Positions 16,121 to 25,870 are shown, counted from the first letter of the stretch. The stretch: 64,000 nt of DNA from Flavobacteriales bacterium UBA6770 (GCA_905181875.1 CAJIZH010000003.1:868001-932000), one strand, 5' to 3'. The notes: a model not told the origin generated them from the sequence alone. Numbers and translations: made by a program.

Positions 16121-18721
16121 ATGAAAAAACTTCTATTTTCTGTACTAGGTGTTTTTGTTGCCACAATTGCAATTCAAGCGCAAACAATCTTAACATCTCA
16201 AAGTTTTGAGAGTGGTCCTTCAACAGGATGGTCCTATACTACTAATCCTGCTGCCTTTTCAGTTGGCACTGATATCTGGGATACATTAACTACTCTGAGT
16301 AACGTAACAACTATGCCGACAGACGCTACACACTTCTGGGGTGTGCAGGATTTGGCAAATGGTAACGGAGGAACTGCTACTGGTGATTCAGGCACAATCA
16401 GTTTTGCCTCATATACAATACCAGCTAACACTAATGTTAGTGTTAGTTTCGACTATGATGTTGTTGCGTTTGATGCTAATGATGACGTAGATTACGAAGT
16501 TTTTGAAAATGGTACATCAAAAGGAATTGTAAACCTTGTAGTTGGTGGAACGGGCGGAATAAGTAGTTCTGGAACGGAATCAATTTCAATAACTGCTGGA
16601 ACCGATAGTGTTTCTATTAAACTTTATGTCACTCAAAACGGTGGTTCTGATTATGCTGGTTTTGATAATTTTAAAGTTACGAGTGTTCCGGCTTGCTGTC
16701 CAATAACTGCCGCTCCTACTCCAACAAATGATAGTTCTGATGTTATTTCGTTCTACAGTGATGCTTATACTGATATTGCCGGAACAGATTTTAATCCTAA
16801 TTGGGGACAGGCTACTGTTGTAGATCAAACAGTTAAAATTCAAGGAAACAGCGCCATTAAATATTCTAACCTTAATTATCAAGGAATTGCTTTAGCTGGA
16901 TCTAATGACGTTTCTGCAATGGAATATTTGCACGTTGATATCTGGTCTAAAAGCTCTACAACGTTAAACCTTTTTGCGATCAGCACGGGGCCTGTGGAAG
17001 TTTCTTACGCTGTTACTGTTCCTACAACAGGCTGGTTGAGTTTGGATATTCCATTATCTGCTTTTGGAGCAGTTAACATGGCTGATCTTATTCAGTTCAA
17101 ATTTGATGGAAACGGTGAGTTCTGGATGGACAACTTGTTTTTCTATAAAGTCCCTCAAGCATCAACGCCTGCTCCAGATCCTACTCGAGCTGCTTCTGAT
17201 GTTATTTCTATCTATAGTGATGCATATACTGATATTGCCGGAACAGATTTCAATCCTAATTGGGGACAGTCTACTGTTGTAGATCAAACTGTTAAAATTC
17301 AAGGAAACAACACCATTAAATATTCTAACCTTAATTATCAAGGAATTGCTTTAGCTGGATCTAATGACGTTTCTGCAATGGAATATTTGCACGTTGACAT
17401 CTGGTCTGCTACTTCTACGGCTTTAAATCTTTTTATGATCAGCACGGGACCTGTGGAAGTTTCTTACACGGTTGCTGTTCCTACATCGGGGTGGTTGAGT
17501 TTGGATATTCCTTTATCTGCTTTTGGAGCAGTTAATATGGCTGATCTTATTCAGTTCAAATTTGATGGAAACGGTAAGTTTTGGATGGATAACTTGTACT
17601 TATACAAATTGCCAACCTATTCAATTGGAACGGTTTCAACAACGGATTCTTTAGGAATGCCGGATTCTTTAGACATTGACTGTTATGTTGCAGGTACTGT
17701 TTTCACTGGAGATTATGACGGAAATGCAGGCATTAGCTTTTACATGATGGACAACACTGGCGGAATCAATGTTTTCAATTTTAGAGATGTAAGTGATTAC
17801 GTTGTGAATGATGGTGACTCTATCCTAGTAAAAGGGTCTATTAAAAATTATAACGGACTATTAGAGCTTGTTGCTGATTCAATTATAGTTCTTGATTCAA
17901 ATAAAACTTATGCAGCGGCAAAGGTTGTTTCAACGCTTGATGCGTCAACAGAATCAGAATTTATTGAATTGAAATCTGTTCATTTGGCTGATGCCTCTCA
18001 ATGGCCAGCAGCAGGTAGCGATCAGAACGTAGATATAATTACGCAAGCAGGAGACACTCTTACCATGAGAATTGACCGTGATGCTGGAATAGATAGTATT
18101 AGCCCGGGCTGTCAATTTAACATTACAGGAGTTGGAGCGCAATATGACAGAAGTTCTCCTTACACTTCAGGATATCAAATTTTCCCTAGAAAAGCTACAG
18201 ACATCAAAAATGTAAATTCTGTAATTGATCAGACTGTAGCTAATATTTCTGACGATGGCGGCGATGTTTCATGGACGTCTATTACTGGAGCAAGTTCTTG
18301 GAATATCGGTTGGGCAAAAGGAATGGCATCTATTGCGCCTACTGATTCTGTTATGGGAATAGCAACTAATCCTTATACAATTTCAGGATTAAGTGCCGAT
18401 ACAAATACACATTACCATGTTTGGATTCAAGACGTATGTGGACAAAGCATGGGTCAATGGGATGGTCCAGTTATGTTCAGTGCTGATGTTACTAGTATTG
18501 ATGAATTGGCTTCAGGAAGAGTACTTATTGCTTTCCCTAACCCTAACAATGTTGGTTCTGTAAGATTGAATAGAGTTACTGACGTTATTATTCGTAATCT
18601 ATTGGGTCAACCAGTTATTGTGAAAACAAATACTGACGAAATTAATATCAATGAACTTTCTTCAGGTATCTACTTATTGGAAGCTGCTGAAGGCGATACA
18701 ATCAAGTTGATTGTTGAGTAA
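16121..18721 (+). CDS. T9SS-sorted surface protein with a duplicated 153-residue module
   Basis: An 866-residue exported protein. Signal peptide residues 1-20 end AIQAQ. An N-terminal beta domain (about 20-190) ends in PACCPITAAPTP. Two nearly identical modules of 153 residues follow (about 205-350 and 358-503), each with SDAYTDIAGTDFNPNWGQ and ending in KFDGNGxFWMDNL, which resembles carbohydrate-binding jelly-roll domains. Then come an OB-like region (about 505-700, DUF5689-like), a fibronectin type III domain (about 705-790) and a T9SS type A sorting domain (IAFPNPNNVGSVRLNRV to the end). It probably binds glycans outside the cell. A strong terminator follows. Confidence 0.87.
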   Translation: MKKLLFSVLGVFVATIAIQAQTILTSQSFESGPSTGWSYTTNPAAFSVGTDIWDTLTTLSNVTTMPTDATHFWGVQDLANGNGGTATGDSGTISFASYTIPANTNVSVSFDYDVVAFDANDDVDYEVFENGTSKGIVNLVVGGTGGISSSGTESISITAGTDSVSIKLYVTQNGGSDYAGFDNFKVTSVPACCPITAAPTPTNDSSDVISFYSDAYTDIAGTDFNPNWGQATVVDQTVKIQGNSAIKYSNLNYQGIALAGSNDVSAMEYLHVDIWSKSSTTLNLFAISTGPVEVSYAVTVPTTGWLSLDIPLSAFGAVNMADLIQFKFDGNGEFWMDNLFFYKVPQASTPAPDPTRAASDVISIYSDAYTDIAGTDFNPNWGQSTVVDQTVKIQGNNTIKYSNLNYQGIALAGSNDVSAMEYLHVDIWSATSTALNLFMISTGPVEVSYTVAVPTSGWLSLDIPLSAFGAVNMADLIQFKFDGNGKFWMDNLYLYKLPTYSIGTVSTTDSLGMPDSLDIDCYVAGTVFTGDYDGNAGISFYMMDNTGGINVFNFRDVSDYVVNDGDSILVKGSIKNYNGLLELVADSIIVLDSNKTYAAAKVVSTLDASTESEFIELKSVHLADASQWPAAGSDQNVDIITQAGDTLTMRIDRDAGIDSISPGCQFNITGVGAQYDRSSPYTSGYQIFPRKATDIKNVNSVIDQTVANISDDGGDVSWTSITGASSWNIGWAKGMASIAPTDSVMGIATNPYTISGLSADTNTHYHVWIQDVCGQSMGQWDGPVMFSADVTSIDELASGRVLIAFPNPNNVGSVRLNRVTDVIIRNLLGQPVIVKTNTDEININELSSGIYLLEAAEGDTIKLIVE
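16738..17607 (+). repeat. 459-bp tandem duplication inside the 866-residue surface protein gene
   Basis: Copies at about 16738-17148 and 17197-17607 are offset by exactly 459 bases (153 codons). Long stretches are identical in DNA, for example from AATTATCAAGGAATTGC through the codons for SNDVSAMEYLHVD. Differences are few and largely synonymous outside a short central segment, so the duplication is recent or kept alike by gene conversion. Confidence 0.9.
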
Positions 18722-18745
18722 GATAACTTACAAACTATAAAATTG

Positions 18746-18779
18746 AAACCCCTTTCGTTTATTCGGAAGGGGTTTTTTT
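18746..18779 (+). terminator. Rho-independent terminator after the 866-residue surface protein
   Basis: AAACCCCTT and AAGGGGTTT form a strong stem with a short loop, followed by seven T. It lies 25 bases after the stop codon. Confidence 0.9.
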
Positions 18780-18920
18780 GTGTCCAAAACCGAGATAAAT
18801 AAAGTTGTACTGGATTTATTTAAACATCTCCAAAAAATAAAGTAAAATTCTGAAGCCTTCCCAAAAAATCAGGAGTGCGAGTTCAAGTTCGATCGCTATC
18901 GGTTGACCAATACCTTTTTA

Positions 18921-20108
18921 TTAATGCAACCACAACAGCGAACTATCACCGTAGCTCAAAAACCGATAATCATTTTCTAAAGCATGATTGTATACCGATT
19001 TCCAATCTTCACCAATAATAGCCGAGACAAGCAAGAGCAGCGTGCTGTTTGGTTGGTGGAAGTTTGTAATAAGTCCTGATGCAAACTGAAACTTGTATCC
19101 AGGGGCTATAATGATTCCTGTTTTGAAATAAAGCTTTCCATTGGTTTCGTCTGATTTTTCAATCAGAATATTCAAGATTTCATCTTTAGAGAAATTTGCT
19201 TTTTGCTCATAAGGATCCCATTGTTCAACATCGATTTTTTGATCGGATAACAATCGGGTTCCCGCCCAATACAGACTTTCCAACGTTCTTAATGTGGTTG
19301 TACCAACGCAGAATACAGGTTGATTGTTTTTAATCAATTCAAGTAATTGCAACAACGCTTCCTTAGTAACCTCAACATACTCTCGATGCATGTCATGCTC
19401 ACCAATGGTCTCGGTTTTTACAGGCCGAAATGTTCCTGCCCCAACATGTAAAGTAAATTCAGAAATGGAAACGTTTCGATCTCTTAATTGAGCTAGCACT
19501 TTTTCGGTGAAATGCAACCCTGCAGTTGGCGCTGCTACCGAACCTTCTTTTTTGCTGTAAACGGTTTGATACCGATCGTAATCGTCTGCTTCTGCTTCTC
19601 GATTCAAGTAAGGCGGTAATGGAACCTTTCCTGCTTTTACTAATACCTCAGCAAACGTGAGATCACCATTCCAACTAAATTGAACAACATTATTCTCCGA
19701 ATCTTCAAGTAATTGCGCACTTAAAATAACTTCATTCTCCAGCTTCAATTCAAGGGTTTCACCTTTCCATCTCTTTTTGTTGCCAATCAAACAATTCCAT
19801 TTACTCGATTGGGTATAGGTCATTGCTGATCCAGGATCAGTATCGTTTGGTTCTAGGCAGAAAATCTCAATTCTGGCACCAGTAGCTTTAAAAAAGTTTA
19901 ACCGCGCAAAAATGACCTTAGAATTGTTCATAAAGAGTCCGGAGGACTCAGGCAATAATTTAGAAAGATCAGTAAACTGATAGTCGGTAATTTTTTCAGC
20001 TTTGTATTCTAATAATTTACTCGCATCTCTTTCCTGAAGAGGGTGCAGTGCAATTTTAGCTTCAGGAAGATCGTAGGTAAAATCTTCTATCCTTAACTTT
20101 TTAACCAT
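18921..20108 (-). CDS. queA: S-adenosylmethionine:tRNA ribosyltransferase-isomerase
   Basis: A 395-residue enzyme that transfers and isomerises the ribosyl part of AdoMet onto 7-aminomethyl-7-deazaguanine in tRNA, making epoxyqueuosine. Family text is clear: FTYDLPEAKIALHPLQERDASKLL, VIFARLNFFKATGARIEIFCLEP, SVAAPTAGLHFT, TLHVGAGTFRPV, CVGTTTLRTLES, LITNFHQPNSTLLLLVSA and the end YRFLSYGDSSLL. The ATG at 20108 is chosen because it begins MVKKLRIEDFTYDLPEAK and starts one base after the dusB stop; the longer version would overlap dusB by about 47 bases. queA and dusB form a tRNA-modification operon. Confidence 0.96.
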   Translation of the reverse strand: MVKKLRIEDFTYDLPEAKIALHPLQERDASKLLEYKAEKITDYQFTDLSKLLPESSGLFMNNSKVIFARLNFFKATGARIEIFCLEPNDTDPGSAMTYTQSSKWNCLIGNKKRWKGETLELKLENEVILSAQLLEDSENNVVQFSWNGDLTFAEVLVKAGKVPLPPYLNREAEADDYDRYQTVYSKKEGSVAAPTAGLHFTEKVLAQLRDRNVSISEFTLHVGAGTFRPVKTETIGEHDMHREYVEVTKEALLQLLELIKNNQPVFCVGTTTLRTLESLYWAGTRLLSDQKIDVEQWDPYEQKANFSKDEILNILIEKSDETNGKLYFKTGIIIAPGYKFQFASGLITNFHQPNSTLLLLVSAIIGEDWKSVYNHALENDYRFLSYGDSSLLWLH

Positions 20109-20109
20109 T

Positions 20110-21108
20110 TTATACCGCCTGTATTTCGATTCCCGAAAAACGACTGAGTACATCATCTAAGGTTTGCTCAATATCTTCAATGTTTTCGTCCGTCACTAAA
20201 CGTGATCTAAATTCTTTGAAGTTGTGAATGTGTCGAAAGTAATTTCCGTAATGACGTCTGGTTTCAACGACACCTAGTCGAGGACCCTTCCATTCCACAG
20301 CCATTTGAATGTGCTGCCGCGCCATATCAACTCTTTGCTCTAACGTGGGTGGAGCTGGAGTATAACCGTACTCCATGTAATGCTTAATTTCATTAAAAAT
20401 CCATGGATATCCAATACTTGCTCGGCCTATCATGATTCCATCAACGCCGTATTTATCTTTTGCGACAACGGCCTTCTCTCCTGAATCAATATCACCATTC
20501 CCGAAAACAGGAATATGCATTCTCGGATTATTTTTTACCTCGCCAATCAATGTCCAATCGGCCTCGCCTTTGTACATCTGTTTCCGCGTCCTTCCGTGAA
20601 TAGAAATAGCCTTAATGCCAATATCTTGCAATGCCTCGGCAACTTCGACGATAAACTTTGTGTTCTCATCCCAGCCCAGTCTAGTTTTAACTGTAACCGG
20701 CAGGTCTGTTGAATCGACAATAGCTTTTGTCAGCCTTATCATTTTAGGAATATCCTGCAATATTCCAGCTCCAGAACCCTTACAAGCTACTTTTTTGACA
20801 GGACAGCCATAATTTATATCAATAATGTCCGGTCTAGTTTGTTCAATGATTTTAGTGGCTTCAATCATACTTGAAATCTCATTCCCAAACACCTGAATCC
20901 CAACGGGACGCTCGTATTCGTAAATGTCTAATTTCACTCGACTTTTTACTGCATCTCGAATAAGTCCTTCGCTCGAAATAAATTCAGTGTACATAACATC
21001 AGCGCCCTCCTTTTTACACAATGCGCGAAAAGGTGGATCACTAACATCCTCCATCGGAGCCAGCAATAAAGGGAATTCCCCTAATTCTATATCTGCTATT
21101 TTAACCAT
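20110..21108 (-). CDS. dusB: tRNA-dihydrouridine synthase (DusB/NifR3 type)
   Basis: A 332-residue FMN enzyme that reduces specific uridines in tRNA. The TIM-barrel N-terminus has PLLLAPMEDVSDPPFRALC, the catalytic cysteine lies in DINYGCPVKKVACKGSGAG, the FMN/phosphate site includes VKTRLGW and ISIHGRTRKQMYKGEADW, and FGNGDI plus DGIMIGRASIGYPWIF complete the signature. The C-terminal helical tRNA-binding domain is present. It leads a two-gene operon with queA. A -7-like TACTTTTG on this strand lies at 21236-21229. Confidence 0.95.
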   Translation of the reverse strand: MVKIADIELGEFPLLLAPMEDVSDPPFRALCKKEGADVMYTEFISSEGLIRDAVKSRVKLDIYEYERPVGIQVFGNEISSMIEATKIIEQTRPDIIDINYGCPVKKVACKGSGAGILQDIPKMIRLTKAIVDSTDLPVTVKTRLGWDENTKFIVEVAEALQDIGIKAISIHGRTRKQMYKGEADWTLIGEVKNNPRMHIPVFGNGDIDSGEKAVVAKDKYGVDGIMIGRASIGYPWIFNEIKHYMEYGYTPAPPTLEQRVDMARQHIQMAVEWKGPRLGVVETRRHYGNYFRHIHNFKEFRSRLVTDENIEDIEQTLDDVLSRFSGIEIQAV

Positions 21109-21128
21109 TTACTCGCGTTATAATATTT

Positions 21129-21171
21129 GTCATTTCGAGTGGCCAACATTAAGTTGGCTGTATCAAGAAAG
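21129..21171. repeat. Dispersed repeat, TGTCA-TTCGAGT...GTATC-AGAA family
   Basis: This unit reads TGTCATTTCGAGT, an imperfect GGCCAACATT/AAGTTGGCT hairpin, then GTATCAAGAAAG. It closely matches 48512-48555, which has the same ends and the same central ACATTAAG. It lies in the divergent gap between dusB and the CPBP protease. Confidence 0.65.
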
Positions 21172-21211
21172 ACATAACTACTTGCTTTCTTTTATACACC
21201 CCTCCAAAAGC

Positions 21212-21236
21212 TATTTTTGTTGCGCCTGCAAAAGTA
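21212..21236. promoter_or_regulatory. Divergent -7 elements between dusB and the CPBP protease gene
   Basis: TATTTTTG at 21212-21219 on the plus strand precedes the gene at 21255. TACTTTTG on the minus strand (21236 to 21229) points toward dusB, leaving a leader of about 120 bases. Both match TAnnTTTG. Confidence 0.5.
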
Positions 21237-21254
21237 GGCCTAAAACCGAGTTTT

Positions 21255-22169
21255 ATGAGAAGAATGTCGTTTGTTTCGCAGTTGGTGATGCTCTTAGTAA
21301 TCTTACTAATCTGTTTGATATTCTTTTCATTGATTGGCTATGGGTTAGCTATGTTATTGTTCGATTTGAGCTTCGAAGAATTGCAACTAGCTTCAAATTA
21401 CAAGGCAATTCAAGGGTTAAAAATTGTACAGGTTTTTAGTTCATTAGGGACTTACCTCTTACCGGTAATCATTTTAATCAATATCCTAAAAGAAAAGCCA
21501 ATTCAGTATTTAAAATTAACTACTAGCGTAAATCCTTGGGCCTTGATTGTTGCCGCCTTAATGGTAATTACCTTTTTTCCTCTAAACGGCGTGATTGCTG
21601 ATTGGAACATGGCGCTTCCTTTGCCAGATGCGCTTGTTCAATACGAGGCTAAAATTGAAGAAACGATTAAACGCTTTTTGCAAATGTCAACTATTGGTGA
21701 CTTGATTGTCAATTTGATTGTAATTGCTTTGGTCGCAGCAATTGCCGAAGAAGTTTTGTTTCGCGGGTTAATTCAAAGAATGATTTTAGAAAAAACACAA
21801 AACCATCATGTTGCTATTTGGGTTGCTGCAATTGTTTTTAGTGGCATTCATTTTCAATTTTCTGGGTTCTTTCCACGGTTGTTTTTAGGTGTTCTTTTCG
21901 GATACATTTTCTATTGGGGCAAATCGCTTTGGTATCCAATAGTCGCCCATTTATTGCACAACGGAATCACGGTAGTTCTTGTTTATATTTATGGTGTTGA
22001 GGCATTGGAAGGAATGGCAGATGACGCTGAAAGCGGAAGTCACATTGCAATGACTGTTGGTGCAACGTTAATATTTGCGGCTTTAGTTGTACATTTCTTT
22101 AGGGATTATCGGAAAGAAGATGACCCTTTAGAAGTAAGCCCTCATTCTGACGGTTCCAGTATGGATTGA
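21255..22169 (+). CDS. CPBP family intramembrane metalloprotease
   Basis: A 304-residue membrane protein with about eight hydrophobic segments. The CAAX-protease/bacteriocin-processing signature is complete: EEVLFR at residues 165-170, FSGIHF with histidine 199, and a late HLLHNG. The family cleaves or matures membrane-bound substrates; the target is unknown. The C-terminus is hydrophilic (DYRKEDDPLEVSPHSDGSSMD). Its last 42 bases overlap the 3' end of the convergent outer-membrane protein gene. Confidence 0.92.
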   Translation: MRRMSFVSQLVMLLVILLICLIFFSLIGYGLAMLLFDLSFEELQLASNYKAIQGLKIVQVFSSLGTYLLPVIILINILKEKPIQYLKLTTSVNPWALIVAALMVITFFPLNGVIADWNMALPLPDALVQYEAKIEETIKRFLQMSTIGDLIVNLIVIALVAAIAEEVLFRGLIQRMILEKTQNHHVAIWVAAIVFSGIHFQFSGFFPRLFLGVLFGYIFYWGKSLWYPIVAHLLHNGITVVLVYIYGVEALEGMADDAESGSHIAMTVGATLIFAALVVHFFRDYRKEDDPLEVSPHSDGSSMD

Positions 22170-25100
22170 TTTTGAGCCTTCAGAAGAACGTCCATTGTAC
22201 CCAACATTGAGTTGCAAATATTTTCCAATATTCCGTTGGTAGGTTACCTGCCATGTTCCATTATCTCCCTGTTGCAAGCCTTCTAACATTTCATAATCAA
22301 TTGACCCGTTAAGTATTCCTTGATAGGTAATTCTAATATAAGCGATTTCCATCAACAAACTACCTTTTCCTACTTTTTGGAAACGAGTTTCTAAGCCTGC
22401 TTTTTGATGAATGGCAGTCTCTCCGCCCAGGCCTGCGTCATTGATTTTTTCTTTGTGTTCATACAAAATCGCTATTCGATAACTTACCCCGGGTTGAAAA
22501 GTAAGTTTTGGCAAAACACTGTAATAATCAATATTGAAATTTCGTGTGGTTATAAAATCTGCCTCACTGGTTTTCTTTCCCCACTTACCCTCAGTTTCCA
22601 ATAAAAACATACGAGTAATATTCCACCGACCACGTCCTACTTGAAAAGCATTCGTTCTGGTTTCCAGCCCATTGCTCAAAAGGGTTCTCCCTTTTATATC
22701 CTGAATAGTATAATCTAGACCAAAAATAGGGTGCGATCGATTCAGGTAAATCGTATTTCTAAAAGAGGAATTTAAACTCACTAATTGAGTATCGATTCCG
22801 ACATCAGGCAATGGATTGAATCGTGTATTAATTGCGTCTTCTTGCGTTTTTCTATCCATTCTGTAGGCAGTTTGGTTAGAGAAGACTGCTAGTAATTTCA
22901 GCACACCAGTTTTGTTATTCCAAACCCTGCTTGGGTTAATATTAAAGGTTTGATTGAACTGGTTGGTAAACACTTTTACATAATCATTAGTAAGAATAAA
23001 TATCCGAATGTACTTGGCCTCATCACTAAAAGCAGCGACCTCAAATTCGTTGATTTCTTGAATTGCATTTCCGTTTGCATCTATCCATGTATACTGGCCT
23101 TGACCCGCAGGAACTTCTATGTATTTGTATTCTCTTTTTGCTTCTAAACCGGACCCTATTTCGTAAAATGAACCAGCGGTTAGTGCCCCCTTCCAAAGGC
23201 GCAGATTATACTCCACTCGACTTAAAAAATTCTGATCGGGTTTATCCACGGTCAATTTACTATTTCTAATTTGTAGTTCGCGATATACTCCTTTTATACC
23301 CGCAGTAAAAGGTCTAAAACTCCTCCATTGATATTCTGCTCCATAATTTTCGGCATAGGTTGCCATTTTCATTTCATTTTCTGAACTCCTGTAATCCTCT
23401 CTATGTCCGTAGAAAACTTTGTAGTAATTTTTAGTACTATCAAGCGATTCTAGAAAGTACTCTCTTTCCCAGAATTTATAAGCCCTAGCAGACAACGTAT
23501 CCGAAATTAAATCCTTGATACTGTTGTCTTCTCGGTCGTCTTTATACCCTAAATTTAGTTTGCCAACTTTCTTTTTTACCATTGCTTTGTGACGTGTAAA
23601 GCTGGTATTGGACAAGGTTCCTCCAGATTCCATTGCACTTGCATCCACCTTTGCTGATATTCCTTTATAAGCAATAGAAGCATTTAAGTTATGTCGCTGC
23701 GCTCTGAAATCACTCTCGGCATCAAACCCTTCAAATTTGTACTGAATATTGATGTTGTTTTTTTGCTGTAATACTATTCCACCACTATATATATTTTGTT
23801 CATTGGTCAAGTTCAGGTTCCGAATGTTCCAATCTCTATAGAATTCGACTGTTCGAATCCGTTCTATTTCAGTGAAATTGCTGCCCCAATGTTCAATCCC
23901 GATAATAGGGCTTATCACCCAGCCTTTTTCTTCTGTCGATAGTCTAAATCCTTTTTTCCAGTTCGTTTTAAAAGCATAACCAATATCATTAACGGCATCT
24001 TCTGCAGAAAAGGTATTGATATCATTGTTGCTAATGGCTCCTTCAAAAGTAACTTCAGAAATATCGGAGAACTCGTATTTACCTCCCAAAGAAAATAGCT
24101 GTCGCTGTTTTGGACTATATAAAATTACGATTGGGGCATAATCGCCTCTAGAACCAAAAGACGAGGGCTCTACCCACTGAAACACCCTGCCGTTTGCCGC
24201 AGAATTCAATAGAATATAATCTCCATTACCAGGGCCAACATTGGTAAATGTAACTCTCCATTTTGCGCTGTCAGGATTTGAAGAGACCACAAAAACAGTA
24301 TCATAACCTAAGCTGTCGGTCAGCTTATAAAGTACTTCATTTTCGGTAAACTCAACTTGTTTTGCGCTATTGGAAAACGCCTGATCTAGACTATCGCCTG
24401 CAACGGCTATAATTAGTTTCTGCTCATCACTCAGGTCCTGTTGCAAGCTCTGATTCTTTGCATCTTGCTCTGAATACAGATTAAAATTTAACTCCAGTTT
24501 TTTATATTTAAACTCATCGCTAAGCTGAAATAGTGTTCGAGTGAAGTTCTGATCACTATACTGAAATTCAATAATTATTCTTTTGTCTTTTGTAATAAGC
24601 TGGCGTGCTGTAAAAGAAATTTCTGCAGTGTTATAGTTAATGGTGTAATCTTCACTCTGACCACGAATAAGCAACTTTCCGTCAATATACACTCTTTCTG
24701 TTCCACTTAGGATAATAATAAAAGGCTCACTCTCTTCTCCTTGAAGTCGATAAGGGCCTTGGTTGCCTTCCACTCCCTGAACTACGTTTCGCGCGAATTT
24801 TCCTCTTGAAATAGCTCCACTTAATCGAATATTCATTTGAGCTGGTTTTTGTTCGATTGAATCGTTCTTAGATTGGTTATTTGATAAATCCACCTTCAAG
24901 CTGGAGGTAAGTCCTTGCGCCTTTTTATTGTACTTCATGAAGTAACTATTCCCACTTTCCAGTCTAAAATCTCCTGCAGTTAAACTCGCTTGGTTGTTAT
25001 AGACTTTAATGTAAACCTGATCAAAATCTTGCAATTGCTGCGTATTTCCTTCGGGTTGAATAGGAATGTTTTCGTCAGAAATCGCGGCGGTCACAAATAA

Positions 25101-25628
25101 ATTACTTGCGATTTTTCCAGAGAATTGAAGGTTTAAACTTGAACTAACACTGAGGTCTCGATTGTTTCCAAACCCCACCCCTCGACTAATACTGCCACTT
25201 TTTTCAATACCACCCAACTCCATGAGCTCTGAGGTAATTTTCGGTTGAACGGAATAACGAAACGGATTATTGGCAACAAAATTCCGCGATTGAATTATGT
25301 TTGGATTCTTCCTAGAATAGGGCTTATAAAAAGAAAATGGAAAGGTTTTATAACTTGCTTCCGCTTGAATCGGGCTATCAATTTTATCCTGACTCCAAAT
25401 TAGTCTTCCGTTCAAATAGTCCAGCGTATAAAATGTGGAGTCAATTACTAAGCCACTGGTATCCTGCAACGAAAAAGAGGATTCAATGAGCGTAAGAGAG
25501 TCCAAGAAGACCGTATCGGTCGAATTGGAAATTAGTTTGAATTGCATAGATGACTGAGCTTGAGCTGACTGACTCGAAAGCACAAAAAAAAGAAAAAGAA
25601 AAAAGTAGTTTTTACAAAAACCCAGCAC
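22128..25628 (-). CDS. Large outer-membrane beta-barrel protein of unknown function
   Basis: An 1166-residue protein with a signal peptide ending AQAQ. The N-terminal 80 residues look like beta-rich exported domains. Residues of about 120-180 contain LMELGGIEKSGSISRGVGFG, then a long series of alternating hydrophobic/polar strands typical of a large barrel, and the last strands end GTVRMRAYF with a terminal phenylalanine as in outer-membrane proteins. I do not recognise a named family; the N-terminal text resembles large barrel proteins of Bacteroidota with SprA-like character, which is only an impression. The start is GTG at 25628, four bases after TATCTTTG (25640 to 25633), so a leaderless mRNA is likely. 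Its 3' end overlaps the CPBP gene. Confidence 0.75.
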   Translation of the reverse strand: MLGFCKNYFFLFLFFVLSSQSAQAQSSMQFKLISNSTDTVFLDSLTLIESSFSLQDTSGLVIDSTFYTLDYLNGRLIWSQDKIDSPIQAEASYKTFPFSFYKPYSRKNPNIIQSRNFVANNPFRYSVQPKITSELMELGGIEKSGSISRGVGFGNNRDLSVSSSLNLQFSGKIASNLFVTAAISDENIPIQPEGNTQQLQDFDQVYIKVYNNQASLTAGDFRLESGNSYFMKYNKKAQGLTSSLKVDLSNNQSKNDSIEQKPAQMNIRLSGAISRGKFARNVVQGVEGNQGPYRLQGEESEPFIIILSGTERVYIDGKLLIRGQSEDYTINYNTAEISFTARQLITKDKRIIIEFQYSDQNFTRTLFQLSDEFKYKKLELNFNLYSEQDAKNQSLQQDLSDEQKLIIAVAGDSLDQAFSNSAKQVEFTENEVLYKLTDSLGYDTVFVVSSNPDSAKWRVTFTNVGPGNGDYILLNSAANGRVFQWVEPSSFGSRGDYAPIVILYSPKQRQLFSLGGKYEFSDISEVTFEGAISNNDINTFSAEDAVNDIGYAFKTNWKKGFRLSTEEKGWVISPIIGIEHWGSNFTEIERIRTVEFYRDWNIRNLNLTNEQNIYSGGIVLQQKNNINIQYKFEGFDAESDFRAQRHNLNASIAYKGISAKVDASAMESGGTLSNTSFTRHKAMVKKKVGKLNLGYKDDREDNSIKDLISDTLSARAYKFWEREYFLESLDSTKNYYKVFYGHREDYRSSENEMKMATYAENYGAEYQWRSFRPFTAGIKGVYRELQIRNSKLTVDKPDQNFLSRVEYNLRLWKGALTAGSFYEIGSGLEAKREYKYIEVPAGQGQYTWIDANGNAIQEINEFEVAAFSDEAKYIRIFILTNDYVKVFTNQFNQTFNINPSRVWNNKTGVLKLLAVFSNQTAYRMDRKTQEDAINTRFNPLPDVGIDTQLVSLNSSFRNTIYLNRSHPIFGLDYTIQDIKGRTLLSNGLETRTNAFQVGRGRWNITRMFLLETEGKWGKKTSEADFITTRNFNIDYYSVLPKLTFQPGVSYRIAILYEHKEKINDAGLGGETAIHQKAGLETRFQKVGKGSLLMEIAYIRITYQGILNGSIDYEMLEGLQQGDNGTWQVTYQRNIGKYLQLNVGYNGRSSEGSKSIHTGTVRMRAYF

Positions 25629-25632
25629 TCTT

Positions 25633-25640
25633 CAAAGATA
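25633..25640 (-). promoter_or_regulatory. -7 element (TATCTTTG) of the 1166-residue outer-membrane protein gene
   Basis: A full match to TAnnTTTG ends four bases before the GTG start, which supports GTG as the true start and predicts little or no 5' leader. Confidence 0.55.
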
Positions 25641-25845
25641 TTGTTAAGACCAACGGATAGTTTAACTTTTAAGTACAAAAAGTAGTTCAAAGAATAATAG
25701 GAGAGCACGCTGATTTTATTTCAGCATCTCCCCATTCTAATTCCAGCATTCCTTCTCAAAAAGGAAAAAGTAGCTAGAGCGAGTTAAACGAACCCCCTTT
25801 CGGCTCATTCTTCCCCACCCTCAACGTTGATAAGCACTAAAACAC

Positions 25846-25870
25846 AAAAAAGGGGCATACAGCCCCTTTC
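25846..25870 (-). terminator. Terminator of the exbB-exbD operon
   Basis: On the minus strand AAAGGGGC and GCCCCTTT form a stem around a TGTAT loop followed by six T. It lies about 20 bases after the last exbD stop codon. Confidence 0.88.
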
